A stretch of DNA of 64,000 bases from Variovorax gracilis (GTDB lineage: Bacteria > Pseudomonadota > Gammaproteobacteria > Burkholderiales > Burkholderiaceae_C): NCBI RefSeq assembly GCF_030317115.1, contig NZ_JASZYF010000007.1:1-64000 (forward strand), read 5' to 3'. The notes under the pieces are model-generated. The model was not told where the DNA came from and ran no database searches. It saw nothing but the letters and a program-made list of their open reading frames with translations. The translations under genes were made by a program, and so were the position numbers. Positions within the stretch are counted from its first letter, which is position 1. Each line of letters starts with the position of its first letter. Positions 1 through 8,652 of the stretch are shown here, in pieces.

Positions 1-109
1 CGTCAAGCCGCTGATCTCGGCCACGCTGTCCTACCGCGATTCGGCGCGCGCCTTTGCGCTCGCAGCCGACCGGTCGCAGGCGATGAAGGTCCTCCTGAAC
101 TTCGATTGA
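1..109 (+). CDS. C-terminal end of a medium-chain zinc-type dehydrogenase (L-idonate 5-dehydrogenase-like), partial
   Basis: Reading frame 2 is open from the window edge to TGA at 107-109 and encodes about 35 residues, beginning VKPLIS and ending MKVLLNFD. The pattern of VKPLIS, then a helix with F-x-L-A, then DRSQAMKV followed by a short strand is the usual C-terminus of medium-chain alcohol/polyol dehydrogenases of the L-idonate 5-dehydrogenase type. The catalytic and zinc-binding parts lie outside the window, so the substrate is not determined. Confidence 0.6.
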   Translation, partial: VKPLISATLSYRDSARAFALAADRSQAMKVLLNFD

Positions 110-226
110 GCGGGCGGATGCTTGCAAGGGGGCGAGCGCCCGCGTGCAGAGATTGCCCCTTCGCCGCTAGACTGCACGCCGTGGCGCGCGCCGATCGCGC
201 ATCAACCCGCTGATCGCTGAAGGCAA

Positions 227-3200
227 ATGCCCATGGCTGAGTCCCGGTCTCGACCCCTGTCGAAGCACGCGCCGCGCGCGGGCAGCAAGCTGCGCGACCC
301 GTTCGAGCGGCTGGCCGACGCCGGTGTGCGGCTGAATGAACTGCGCAGCACCGGCGAGGTGTGCGACCTGCTGGTCGACGAGGCGGCCCAGCTCATCGGC
401 GCCCAGCGCGTGCTGCTGCTGCTTGATACGGAAACCGGCCTGCGCCACGCAGGCGCGGTGCTGCCGCCCGCCGAAGACGCTGCCGCCCTGCTCCGAGCCA
501 TCACGCCGTGGCTCGACGAAACCCGCCGCACCCGCACGCCGAGCCTGCGGCACGGGCCGGAGGGCGCCGATGCGGCCGACCAGCGCTCCTGCCTCATTGC
601 GCCGCTGCTCGCCCAGGGCGGGCTGTTCGGCTACCTCTATGCCGACATCGAAGGCCGATTCGACCGCTTCGAGCAGGTGCACCGCGACCTGCTCGCCACG
701 CTGGCGCGCCAGGGCGCCGGCGCGCTGGCCCACACCCGAGTCCGCGAGGGCCTCCAGCGCGAGCTGTCCGAGTGCAAGCGCGAACGCATGCAGCGCGCCG
801 AAGAACTCACCCTCGTCAACGGCATCCAGCAGGGCATGGCCGCCAAGCTGGGCTTCCATGCGATCGTCGACCTCGTGGGCGACAAGCTGCGCGAACTCTT
901 CGATTCCGGCGACCTGAACATCGTGTGGTGGGATGACAAGACCAACCTCGTGCAGGTGCTGTACCGCTACGAGCACAACCGGCCGCTGCCGCTGCCGCCG
1001 GCACGGCCGTTGAAACCGGACGAGCCCTTGGCCGTGATGCTGCTCGCGCGCAAGGTCGGCGTAGCCAACACGCGCGACCAGCAGACCCGGGTCGGCCTCC
1101 ACCCCGCACCCGGAACCGACTGGGCCCATTCCATCGTCGCCGTGCCGATCATCGGCAGCGACCGCGCCCTCGGCGTCATCGCGCTGCAGAACCACGAACG
1201 CGAATACGCCTTCGGCGCGCACGAGATCGGGCTGCTCGAAACCGTGGCGGCCAGCATGGGCCTGGCGCTGGAGAACGCCCGCCTCTTCGACGAGACGCAG
1301 CGCCATGGGCACGAGATGCAGGAGGCGCTGGCACACCAGACGGCCGCGGCCGAAGTGCTCAAGGTCATCGGCAGTTCCGTCGCCGACCCCGGCCCGGTGT
1401 TCGACAAGATCATCGAGTGCTGCGAGCGGCTGTTCGATGTCAGCTCCTTCGCCCTGATGATGCTCGACGACCAGGGCCGGCTCACGCTCACGCGGTGGGT
1501 GATGACGGCCGCCGGCCGCGCCACGATCAGCGACGAACGGCTGGCCGAGATCAGCGCGTCGATGCAGGCGAACTACCCCATGCCGATCGCAGGCACATCC
1601 GCCGAGCTCTCGTTCCGGACGGGCGATCTGGTGGAGTTCGGCGACGTGCTCGACGATCCTGCGGCGCCGCTGGTGCTGCGCCGCAATGCCGAGCTGGCGG
1701 GAACCAGCTTCGCGAACCTGGCCGCGCCCCTGATCTGGGAAGGCCGCGGCATCGGCATCCTGAGCATGCAGCGCACCGAGGTCGGTCCGTTCCGGACCAG
1801 CGAGCGGTCGCTGCTCAAGACTTTTGCCGACCAGGCAGTCATCGCGATCCAGAACGCGCAGCTTTTCAACGAAACACAGGCGGCGCTGAAAAAGGTCGAA
1901 GTGCGCACCGCGGAGCTGACCGAGTCGCTCGAATACCAGACGGCTGTCAGCGACGTACTGCGCGTCATCAGCGAATCGCGCACCGACGTGACGCCAGTGT
2001 TCGAGGCCATCCTCGACTGCACCATGTGGTTGTTCGAGGGCCCGGCCTCCGCGATCTTCAGCTACGACGGCCGCATGGTCCACCTGGCCGCGACTCGCAA
2101 CTGGTCCCCGGAGGCGCTGGAGGCGGCGCGAACCGTGTGGCCCGCACCGCCCGACCCGCGCCAGTTGAACGGCCGCGTCATCCTGGAGCGAAGGCCCCTG
2201 AGCATCGAGGACGCGTGGTCTGACCCTGACTATGACCGCCGGCTGGCGAACAGCGGCAACCGGCGCCGCATGATCTGCGCGCCCATGCTCAAGGACGGCG
2301 TGCCGATCGGCGCGATCACCACCGCCTGGCCGGCACCCGGCGAAACGCCGCGACGGCAGATCGACCTGCTCCAACTCTTTGCCGACCAGGCCGTGCTCGC
2401 GATCGAGAACGTGCGGCTGATCCATGAGACCCGCGAGGCGCTCGAACGACAGACCGCGACGGCGGACGTGCTCCAGGTCATCAGCGAATCGATGGAGAAC
2501 GCGCAGCCCGTGTTCGACAAGATCCTGGAGAGCTGCCAGCGCCTGTTCTCCGGCACCCAGCTCGGCATTTCGCTGGTCGGCGACGACGGGATGATGCATC
2601 TCGGCGCGCATCGCGGCTCCGCCCGCGAAACGCTCGAGCGCTTCTATCCCCGGCCCATCGACCATTCGCCCTTCGGCGACGCAATGGCCGGCCCCGAGGT
2701 CGTCCATATTCCGGATGCGCTCGCCGAGCCACAGCTTCCGCTGTTCATGCGCGAGGTCGCCGAGCAGATCGGGGACTACGGCGTGCTGATCGCCCCCCTG
2801 ACCTGGGAGGGCCGATACATCGGCTCGATCCACGTCGCGCGCCAGCCGCCGGGGCCCTTCGCCGACAAGGAAATCAGGCTCCTCGAAACCTTCGCCGACC
2901 AGGCCGTGATCGCCATCCAGAACGCGCGCCTGTTCAACGAGACCAAGGAAGCACGCGCTGCCGCCGAGGCCACGAACGAAGCCAAGAGCGCGTTCCTCGC
3001 GACGATGAGCCACGAGATCCGCACGCCGATGAATGCCGTCATCGGCATGAGCGGCTTGCTGCTCGACACGCCACTCGACACGGAGCAGCAGGATTACGTC
3101 TCGACCATCCGCGATTCCGGCGATGCGCTGCTGACGCTCATCAACGACATCCTCGACTATTCGAAGATCGAGGCCGGCCGCATGGACATCGAGCAGCATC

Positions 3201-4531
3201 CCTTCGACCTGCGCGAGTGCGTGGAGTCGGCCCTCGACCTGGTGAGCACGCGCGCGACCGAAAAGCACCTTGACATCGCCTATGTTTTCGAAGGCGAGGT
3301 GCCGGTGGGCGTCAACGGCGACCTGACACGGCTGCGGCAGATCCTCCTGAACCTTCTGAGCAACGCGGTGAAGTTCACCGAGGCCGGCGAGGTCGTGCTG
3401 ACCGTGAGCGCGGAGCCCGTCTCCGCCGGCAAGGTCGCGCTGACCTTCGCCGTGCGCGACACCGGCATCGGCCTCTCGCCCCAGGGCATGAGCCGGCTGT
3501 TCCAGTCCTTCTCGCAGGCCGACTCCAGCACCACGCGCAAGTACGGAGGCACCGGCCTGGGCCTGGCCATCAGCAAGCGGCTGACCGAACTGATGGGCGG
3601 GAGCATGTGGGTCGAGAGCGACGGACCGGGCACCGGCTCGACCTTCTTCTTCAGCATCGACGCGCAGATCGCGGACACGCCGCCAAGCCGGCGCCCCGCC
3701 GTCACCGGCGTGCAAGTCGACCTGCAGGACAGGCGCCTGCTCGTTGTCGACGACAACGCCACCAACCGGCGCGTGCTCACGCTCCAGACCGGACGATGGG
3801 GCATGGCATCGCGCGACACCGAGTCGCCCGCCGAAGCCTTGCGCTGGCTCGCGCAGGGCGAGCGCTACGACATCGCCATCCTCGACATGCACATGCCCGA
3901 AATGGACGGCGTCGACCTGGCGCGGCGCATTCGCGCGAACCACAAGACGCTGCCGCTCGTGCTTTTCAGTTCACTGGGCCGGCGCGAGGCGGGCGATGCC
4001 GAGTCGCTGTTCAACGCCTATCTGTCGAAACCCATCCACCAGTCGCAACTGTTCGACACCCTGGTGAACCTGCTTGCGCACGAACCGGCCGCGCGGCCGG
4101 CACCCAGCGTTTCGGCCAAGCCGCAGATCGATCCCGCCATGGCCATGCACCATCCGCTGCGCATCCTGCTAGCCGAAGACAACGCGGTGAACCAGAAGCT
4201 CGCGATGCGACTGCTGCAGCAGATGGGCTATCGCGCCGACCTGGCTTCCAACGGCATAGAGGCCGTGGAGTCGGTCCAGCGCCAGACCTACGACGTGGTG
4301 CTGATGGACGTTCAGATGCCCGAACTCGACGGACTCGACGCCACGCGCCAGATCTGCACCCTGCTGCCGCCGACGCAGCGCCCCCGCATCGTCGCCATGA
4401 CCGCCAACGCCATGCAGGGCGACCAGGAGATGTGCCTCGCCGCAGGCATGGACGACTACCTGACCAAGCCGATCCGCGTCGACCGGCTGGTCGAGGCCCT
4501 GCACAACGTGCCCGCGCGCAAGGACCGCTGA
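227..4531 (+). CDS. Hybrid sensor histidine kinase, five GAF domains, HisKA-HATPase, two receiver domains
   Basis: This 1434-residue protein has no obvious membrane segment and is probably a cytoplasmic sensor. Five GAF-like modules can be traced at roughly residues 25-165, 190-350, 370-545, 570-735 and 750-905; the last four share the phrase [19 protein letters not shown] at their ends, so they look like internal duplications. The HisKA box [12 protein letters not shown] puts the phospho-accepting histidine at His929. The HATPase has NAVKF, DTGIGL and GTGLGL boxes. Two receivers follow, with Asp1220 ([11 protein letters not shown]) and Asp1361 ([11 protein letters not shown]). An in-frame ATG six bases later (233) is an alternative start. 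It is the first gene of a co-oriented signalling block and is followed by a hairpin that may separate it from the STAS gene. The ligand sensed is unknown. Confidence 0.9.
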   Translation: MPMAESRSRPLSKHAPRAGSKLRDPFERLADAGVRLNELRSTGEVCDLLVDEAAQLIGAQRVLLLLDTETGLRHAGAVLPPAEDAAALLRAITPWLDETRRTRTPSLRHGPEGADAADQRSCLIAPLLAQGGLFGYLYADIEGRFDRFEQVHRDLLATLARQGAGALAHTRVREGLQRELSECKRERMQRAEELTLVNGIQQGMAAKLGFHAIVDLVGDKLRELFDSGDLNIVWWDDKTNLVQVLYRYEHNRPLPLPPARPLKPDEPLAVMLLARKVGVANTRDQQTRVGLHPAPGTDWAHSIVAVPIIGSDRALGVIALQNHEREYAFGAHEIGLLETVAASMGLALENARLFDETQRHGHEMQEALAHQTAAAEVLKVIGSSVADPGPVFDKIIECCERLFDVSSFALMMLDDQGRLTLTRWVMTAAGRATISDERLAEISASMQANYPMPIAGTSAELSFRTGDLVEFGDVLDDPAAPLVLRRNAELAGTSFANLAAPLIWEGRGIGILSMQRTEVGPFRTSERSLLKTFADQAVIAIQNAQLFNETQAALKKVEVRTAELTESLEYQTAVSDVLRVISESRTDVTPVFEAILDCTMWLFEGPASAIFSYDGRMVHLAATRNWSPEALEAARTVWPAPPDPRQLNGRVILERRPLSIEDAWSDPDYDRRLANSGNRRRMICAPMLKDGVPIGAITTAWPAPGETPRRQIDLLQLFADQAVLAIENVRLIHETREALERQTATADVLQVISESMENAQPVFDKILESCQRLFSGTQLGISLVGDDGMMHLGAHRGSARETLERFYPRPIDHSPFGDAMAGPEVVHIPDALAEPQLPLFMREVAEQIGDYGVLIAPLTWEGRYIGSIHVARQPPGPFADKEIRLLETFADQAVIAIQNARLFNETKEARAAAEATNEAKSAFLATMSHEIRTPMNAVIGMSGLLLDTPLDTEQQDYVSTIRDSGDALLTLINDILDYSKIEAGRMDIEQHPFDLRECVESALDLVSTRATEKHLDIAYVFEGEVPVGVNGDLTRLRQILLNLLSNAVKFTEAGEVVLTVSAEPVSAGKVALTFAVRDTGIGLSPQGMSRLFQSFSQADSSTTRKYGGTGLGLAISKRLTELMGGSMWVESDGPGTGSTFFFSIDAQIADTPPSRRPAVTGVQVDLQDRRLLVVDDNATNRRVLTLQTGRWGMASRDTESPAEALRWLAQGERYDIAILDMHMPEMDGVDLARRIRANHKTLPLVLFSSLGRREAGDAESLFNAYLSKPIHQSQLFDTLVNLLAHEPAARPAPSVSAKPQIDPAMAMHHPLRILLAEDNAVNQKLAMRLLQQMGYRADLASNGIEAVESVQRQTYDVVLMDVQMPELDGLDATRQICTLLPPTQRPRIVAMTANAMQGDQEMCLAAGMDDYLTKPIRVDRLVEALHNVPARKDR

Positions 4532-4536
4532 TGCGC

Positions 4537-4557
4537 GATGCGGCTGTCGGCCGCATC
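4537..4557 (+). terminator. Candidate terminator hairpin after the hybrid kinase
   Basis: Six bases after the kinase stop there is a perfect 8-bp stem, GATGCGGC (4537-4544) and GCCGCATC (4550-4557), with a TGTCG loop, followed by a moderately T-rich stretch (ctcatttcgttgt). This fits an intrinsic or Rho-assisted terminator. The T-run is interrupted, so termination may be partial. Confidence 0.55.
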
Positions 4558-4741
4558 CTCATTTCGTTGTAGGACGACTTGTCGACGTAACCGCGATTTG
4601 GGCGTAAGCTAGAAAAAGGTTCTATCTGTTGCTCGTAAGACGATCTTGTTTGGTTTTAGAAACAAGAACACCTCACAAACGAGACAGTTCTTGCGGCGAG
4701 AACCGGATCCGGACCCCATCGAAATCGATTGCGGAGAACGT

Positions 4742-5098
4742 ATGGACCTGAGAAGCGAGCAACTGGCCGACGGCGTCGAGAAGATCAGTCTGGTCGGGCG
4801 CATGGACAGTATCGGCGGACATGACATCGACATGCGCTTCGCCGCACTCGTCGCCACCCGAAAGCTTCTCGCCGTGGTCGATATGTCCGAGGTGTCCTTC
4901 CTGGCGTCCATCGGCATCCGCACGCTCGTCATCAACGCGAGGGCCCAGTCCTCGCGCGGTGGCGTGATGGCGCTGGCCAATCCCCAGCCCCTGGTGGCCG
5001 AGGTACTCAAGATGGCGGGGATCGACACGATCATCCCCGTCTACCCCGATGTCGATACCGCCTGCAGCGCGCTGATGGCGGCAGCCGAAAGCCGCTGA
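4742..5098 (+). CDS. STAS-domain anti-sigma-factor antagonist (RsbV/SpoIIAA-like)
   Basis: The 118-residue protein from ATG 4742 fits a single STAS domain, and GGAG lies 7 nt upstream, so I prefer it to the upstream ATG at 4646, which would add 32 charged residues. The hallmark strand-loop is VVDMSEVSFLASIGIRTLV, with the Ser in ASIG at the position phosphorylated in RsbV/SpoIIAA. In partner switching the unphosphorylated STAS protein binds the anti-sigma kinase and releases its target. The stop codon overlaps the next start (TGATG at 5096-5100), so it is probably translationally coupled to the kinase that would phosphorylate it. Confidence 0.85.
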   Translation: MDLRSEQLADGVEKISLVGRMDSIGGHDIDMRFAALVATRKLLAVVDMSEVSFLASIGIRTLVINARAQSSRGGVMALANPQPLVAEVLKMAGIDTIIPVYPDVDTACSALMAAAESR

Positions 5099-5535
5099 TG
5101 TCCCCCATCGACGGGGAGCCGCAGGCATCCCTGATCGTCGGCACCGAACTGCGCGAACTCCCGCGCGTCAGCGCCTGGGTGCACGATTGGGCGGAGCGTC
5201 AGCACCTTCCGGAGCGGGTCGCGCAGAACCTCGATCTCTGCTCCGTCGAGGTGCTCACGAACATCATGACCTACGCCTGCGGCGAAGGCGCGCAGCGCAT
5301 CTTCTTGCACCTGGGCTGGCAAGGCGAGGACGTGGCCCTGGACGTCGAGGACGAGGGCGGCGAGTTCGACCCGAGGCAGGTTCCCGACCCGCCACGGGCC
5401 ACCAGCGTGCACGATGCGCGCATCGGGGGCTGGGGCATCCCCATCGTTCGCCACTTCTCCGACGGCTTGCGCTACCGCCATGAAGACGGACGCAATTGCC
5501 TGACGCTCCTGTTCCGGGCGTCGCCGCCGCACTGA
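5098..5535 (+). CDS. RsbW/SpoIIAB-like serine kinase (HATPase_c anti-sigma regulatory factor)
   Basis: A 145-residue single-domain GHKL protein. The N box is EVLTNIMTYAC, the G1 box is DVEDEGGEFDPRQ, and GGWGIPIVRHFSD corresponds to the G2 region. This matches the anti-sigma serine kinases of partner-switching systems, which phosphorylate the Ser of the cognate STAS protein. It starts within the stop codon of the STAS gene. No sigma factor is adjacent; the nearest is the ECF gene 50 kb away. The partner controlled may therefore be a non-sigma target, as in HsbR/HsbA-type systems (inference). Confidence 0.82.
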   Translation: MSPIDGEPQASLIVGTELRELPRVSAWVHDWAERQHLPERVAQNLDLCSVEVLTNIMTYACGEGAQRIFLHLGWQGEDVALDVEDEGGEFDPRQVPDPPRATSVHDARIGGWGIPIVRHFSDGLRYRHEDGRNCLTLLFRASPPH

Positions 5536-5579
5536 TAGACCTTCACCAACCGTCAATCCACTACCGAGGAGACTTCTCA

Positions 5580-6206
5580 ATGGGAACGGCAGCCAAAAAC
5601 TCACCCAGCATCGATACGCAAAGCGCGTTGGCGGCGCAGGCGGCACTTGCCGCCGGCCAACCCAACGGCGCAGGCGAAAGCTCCGGCGTCGACAAGATGC
5701 GCGAATTGTTGTTCGGCAACCAGATGCAGGACTACGACAAGCGTTTTTCCATTCTCGAGGAGCGCTTCCAGCAAAGGCTGCGCGATCTCGAGGCGGAGTC
5801 GTCCCGCAGCCTGAGCAACCTCGAATCGACGATGAAGAAGCAGCTCGAATCGGTCGCCGGCCAGTTCCGCGAGGAAAAGGACCTGCGCTCCGATGCCGAC
5901 AAGGAGCTGGAACGCAACCTGCGCGATCACACGCAGGCGCTGGAGAAGCGCCTCGCCCAGGTGTCGGACCAGCTCGCGCGGCACGAGCGCGAATTCACGG
6001 ACCGGTTGAGCCACGAGGTCCAGGGCTTGCGCGAAGACATCCGGCGGCGCCAGGACGACAGCCGCGCCACCATCGAGCGCATGTTCGCCGAACTCAGCAA
6101 CGTCAAGACCGATCGAAACCTGCTTGCGGGCCTGTTCGTCGAGATCGCCAAATGCCTGAACCAGGAAGTCACGCCCAAGGGCGGCAACGGCATCGAGCGC
6201 GGCTGA
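5580..6206 (+). CDS. Coiled-coil protein of unknown function in the signalling block
   Basis: The 208-residue protein starts at ATG 5580, preceded by GAGGAGA with 6-7 nt spacing; an upstream in-frame ATG at 5496 would overlap the kinase gene and lacks this site. After a low-complexity N-terminus (about residues 1-45) the sequence from the MQDYDKRF segment to about residue 185 is almost entirely charged heptads rich in E, R, L and Q, predicting a long parallel coiled coil. No catalytic motif or membrane segment is seen. Its position between the anti-sigma kinase and the OmpA-domain protein suggests a scaffold or tether. I do not recognise the family. Confidence 0.7.
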   Translation: MGTAAKNSPSIDTQSALAAQAALAAGQPNGAGESSGVDKMRELLFGNQMQDYDKRFSILEERFQQRLRDLEAESSRSLSNLESTMKKQLESVAGQFREEKDLRSDADKELERNLRDHTQALEKRLAQVSDQLARHEREFTDRLSHEVQGLREDIRRRQDDSRATIERMFAELSNVKTDRNLLAGLFVEIAKCLNQEVTPKGGNGIERG

Positions 6207-6264
6207 GTCGCGCTGCCGGCGCGCCAGCTCGGCTCGTGCGATCGCGCGCCGGAGCGGAGGCGCG

Positions 6265-8124
6265 GTGAACGCGCGCCTGTCGCTGACCGCGACGAGTGCG
6301 CCCGGCAGCGCTTCCGATGAAGACCCGAACCAACGGCTCGCCAGCTTGTTGCTGGAACTCGCGCGCTGCGTCGATCCGGACGTCGCCGCGAAGGTGCCGA
6401 GCCGCCTGCAGGAAGATCCGCGGCTGGAGGCGATGCGCGGCGTACTGCTCGAACGCGAGCAGGTGGCGCTGGCCAGACTGCAGCACAAGGTCGATGATCC
6501 ACGCGAGTTCGCGGGCGCCGTGGGCGCAGTGCTGCCCGCCGCCTTTACGCTGGCCGCCCAGGACGCGCAGCTCGGCCAGGCGATCGCCCCCACCGTCGAG
6601 CGCGCGGCCCAGGCCTCGATCCAGAAGAACCCGGGCACCATGGTCGACATCCTTTACCCGGTCATGGGGCCGGCGATCCGCAAGGCGATCGCCGAGAGCC
6701 TCGAAGGCTCGCTTCAATCGGTCAACCAGGCGCTCAAGCACAGCCTCTCATGGCGCGGCCTCAAGTGGCGCATCGAAGCCTGGCGCAGCGGGAGCACTTT
6801 CGGTGAAGTGGTGCTCCAGCACACGGCCGTTTTCCGCGTCGAACATCTCTTCCTGATCCACCGCAAGACGGGTCTGCTGCTCACGCACGTCGCGCGCGAC
6901 GATGCGACCACTCGCGACCCGCAACTGGTCTCGGCGATGCTCTCCGCCATCCAGGATTTCGTGCGCGATTCCTTCGACGAATCGGGCACCGGCGGCACCA
7001 GCGGCCGCAGCATCGACAGCCTGCGCCTCGGCGATCTGCTCCTGTGGTGCGAGGAAGGGCCACAGGCCTTTCTCGCCGCGGTGATCCACGGCAATCCCCC
7101 AGCGATGGTGCGCACCCGCCTGGGCGAGACGCTGGGCACCGTTCACGAGCAATGGCGCACGGCGCTCGAAGAGTTCAACGGCGACACCGCGCCCTTCGAG
7201 GAGACCGCGGAACGGCTGCGGCCCTGCCTGTTGTCGCAGGACGCCGAGTCGCGCAGGAAGGTGTCGCCTCTGCTCTGGGCCATCCCGCTGGCGCTGCTGG
7301 TGGCGTTGGGCTACTGGATCACGCAGCGGGTCATCGAGCGCCAGCGCGTCAACGCCTACATCGCGGCGCTGCAGGACCAGCCCGGCATTGTCGTGACGGG
7401 CTCGGAGCGCCGCGACGGGAAGTGGCTGGTGTCCGGACTGCGCGACCCGCTCGCCACGCCGCCGGAAACCTTGCTGGCGCAGACGCGCCTGGACCCGTCT
7501 CGCATCGCCGGCCGCTGGGAGCCCTACCAGGCGCTGCATCCGGCCATCATCCTGAAGCGGCTGCAGGCGACCCTCAATCCGCCGCCGACCGTCACCCTGA
7601 CGCAGGAGGCGGGCGGCGTCCGCGCCACGGGCAGCGCCACCCCCTACTGGATGGACAAGGCGCGGGCCTTCCTGCTGACCTTGCCGGCCGGCGCGCCCAA
7701 GGTGGACCTGAGCGCGCTCCAGGACGTGCAGGACCCCGAATACGTCCGTCTGCATGACGCCATCCAGGCCCGCCTCATCCACTTCGAGAACAACGTCGCG
7801 CGGCCCGCGGCCAACCAGGAAGCCATGCTCGACGCCGTCGCGGCGGAAGTGCGGGAGCTGATCCAGGTGTCGCGCACCTTCGGCTTCCCGGTTAAGGTCA
7901 CGATCGTCGGGCACGCCGACGCCACCGGCAAGGAAAACTCCAATCTCGCCCTCAGCCTGGGGCGCGCGGAAGTCGTGCGCTCCATGCTGCGCACGCGCGG
8001 TGTCGACCCGACCTTCCTCGCCGTCCGCGGCGCCGGTCCGCTGGAGCCGCTGAAGCCCGGCGCCAGCGAGGACGAGTTGCAGATGAACCGTCGCGTCTCC
8101 TTCGTCGTGAGCAGCGGCGAATAG
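6265..8124 (+). CDS. Single-span membrane protein with large N-terminal region and C-terminal OmpA-like peptidoglycan-binding domain
   Basis: The 619-residue protein starts at GTG 6265 behind a strong GGAGCGGAGG site. Residues 1-330 are soluble, with no signal peptide. A hydrophobic span lies at about 335-355 (LLWAIPLALLVALGYWI). After it comes a BON-like or linker region, and at about 525-615 an OmpA_C domain with the pattern VTIVGHADATG...LSLGRAEVVRSML...NRRVSF. The expected topology is N-in, with the OmpA domain in the periplasm on peptidoglycan. The next gene, a small GTPase, begins 2 bp after the stop. The pair suggests a wall-anchored platform whose cytoplasmic half recruits signalling proteins (inference). 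Confidence 0.85.
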   Translation: MNARLSLTATSAPGSASDEDPNQRLASLLLELARCVDPDVAAKVPSRLQEDPRLEAMRGVLLEREQVALARLQHKVDDPREFAGAVGAVLPAAFTLAAQDAQLGQAIAPTVERAAQASIQKNPGTMVDILYPVMGPAIRKAIAESLEGSLQSVNQALKHSLSWRGLKWRIEAWRSGSTFGEVVLQHTAVFRVEHLFLIHRKTGLLLTHVARDDATTRDPQLVSAMLSAIQDFVRDSFDESGTGGTSGRSIDSLRLGDLLLWCEEGPQAFLAAVIHGNPPAMVRTRLGETLGTVHEQWRTALEEFNGDTAPFEETAERLRPCLLSQDAESRRKVSPLLWAIPLALLVALGYWITQRVIERQRVNAYIAALQDQPGIVVTGSERRDGKWLVSGLRDPLATPPETLLAQTRLDPSRIAGRWEPYQALHPAIILKRLQATLNPPPTVTLTQEAGGVRATGSATPYWMDKARAFLLTLPAGAPKVDLSALQDVQDPEYVRLHDAIQARLIHFENNVARPAANQEAMLDAVAAEVRELIQVSRTFGFPVKVTIVGHADATGKENSNLALSLGRAEVVRSMLRTRGVDPTFLAVRGAGPLEPLKPGASEDELQMNRRVSFVVSSGE

Positions 8125-8126
8125 CC

Positions 8127-8621
8127 ATGATGCAAAAGAAGATCTGCCTGCTCGGCGCATTCGGCGTGGGAAAGACCAGCCTGGTACGCCGCTATGTCCA
8201 CACCATCTTCTCGGACGCCTACCTGACGACGGTCGGGGTGAAGATCGACAAGAAGGTGCTGAACGTCGGCACCGAGGAAGTGGCGCTGATCCTCTGGGAC
8301 ATCGCCGGCGAGGACGAGGTCGCCGCCGTGCGCGTGAGCTACCTGCGCGGCGCGGCCGGCTATCTCCTCGTGGTCGATGGCACGCGGCCCGAGACGCTGG
8401 ACACCGCGGCCTCGATCCAGTCGCGCGTCAACGCCGAGATCGGCGCCGTTCCCTTCTTCGTGCTGCTCAACAAGGCGGATCTGCAGGAAGACTGGGCGAT
8501 CCCGTCCGAGCGCATCGCGGCGCTGGAGGCTTCGGGCTGGGTCTTTCGGCGCACCAGCGCCAAGACCGGCGATGGCGTCGAAGAGACCTTCGCGGAACTG
8601 GCGGCGCGCCTGGCGCACTAG
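8127..8621 (+). CDS. Rab/Ras-like small GTPase
   Basis: A 164-residue single G domain. G1 is GAFGVGKTS (residues 10-18), G2 Thr is in TTVGVKI (about 34-35), G3 is WDIAGED (57-63), G4 is NKAD and G5 is TSAKT. The order, spacing and the WDxAG phrase are those of eukaryote-like Rab/Ras GTPases found sporadically in bacteria. The position of the catalytic Gln of Ras (DTAGQE) is Glu here (DIAGED), which could lower intrinsic hydrolysis. There is no C-terminal lipidation motif, so membrane recruitment would need a partner, plausibly the OmpA-domain protein encoded 2 bp upstream. Confidence 0.88.
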   Translation: MMQKKICLLGAFGVGKTSLVRRYVHTIFSDAYLTTVGVKIDKKVLNVGTEEVALILWDIAGEDEVAAVRVSYLRGAAGYLLVVDGTRPETLDTAASIQSRVNAEIGAVPFFVLLNKADLQEDWAIPSERIAALEASGWVFRRTSAKTGDGVEETFAELAARLAH

Positions 8622-8652
8622 TTTCACTGGTCAGCAACAGCCTGCCACCGTC

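Noticed and set aside
167..3943. Very long open frame (about 1258 codons) on the minus strand opposite the hybrid kinase
   Set aside because: Its translation is low-complexity Arg/Ala/Gly/His-rich with no domain, as expected for the antisense of a GC-rich gene; the plus-strand frame has clear kinase motifs.
4646..4741. Upstream start that would extend the STAS protein by 32 residues
   Set aside because: No good ribosome site, and the extension is not part of a STAS fold; ATG 4742 has GGAG at proper spacing.
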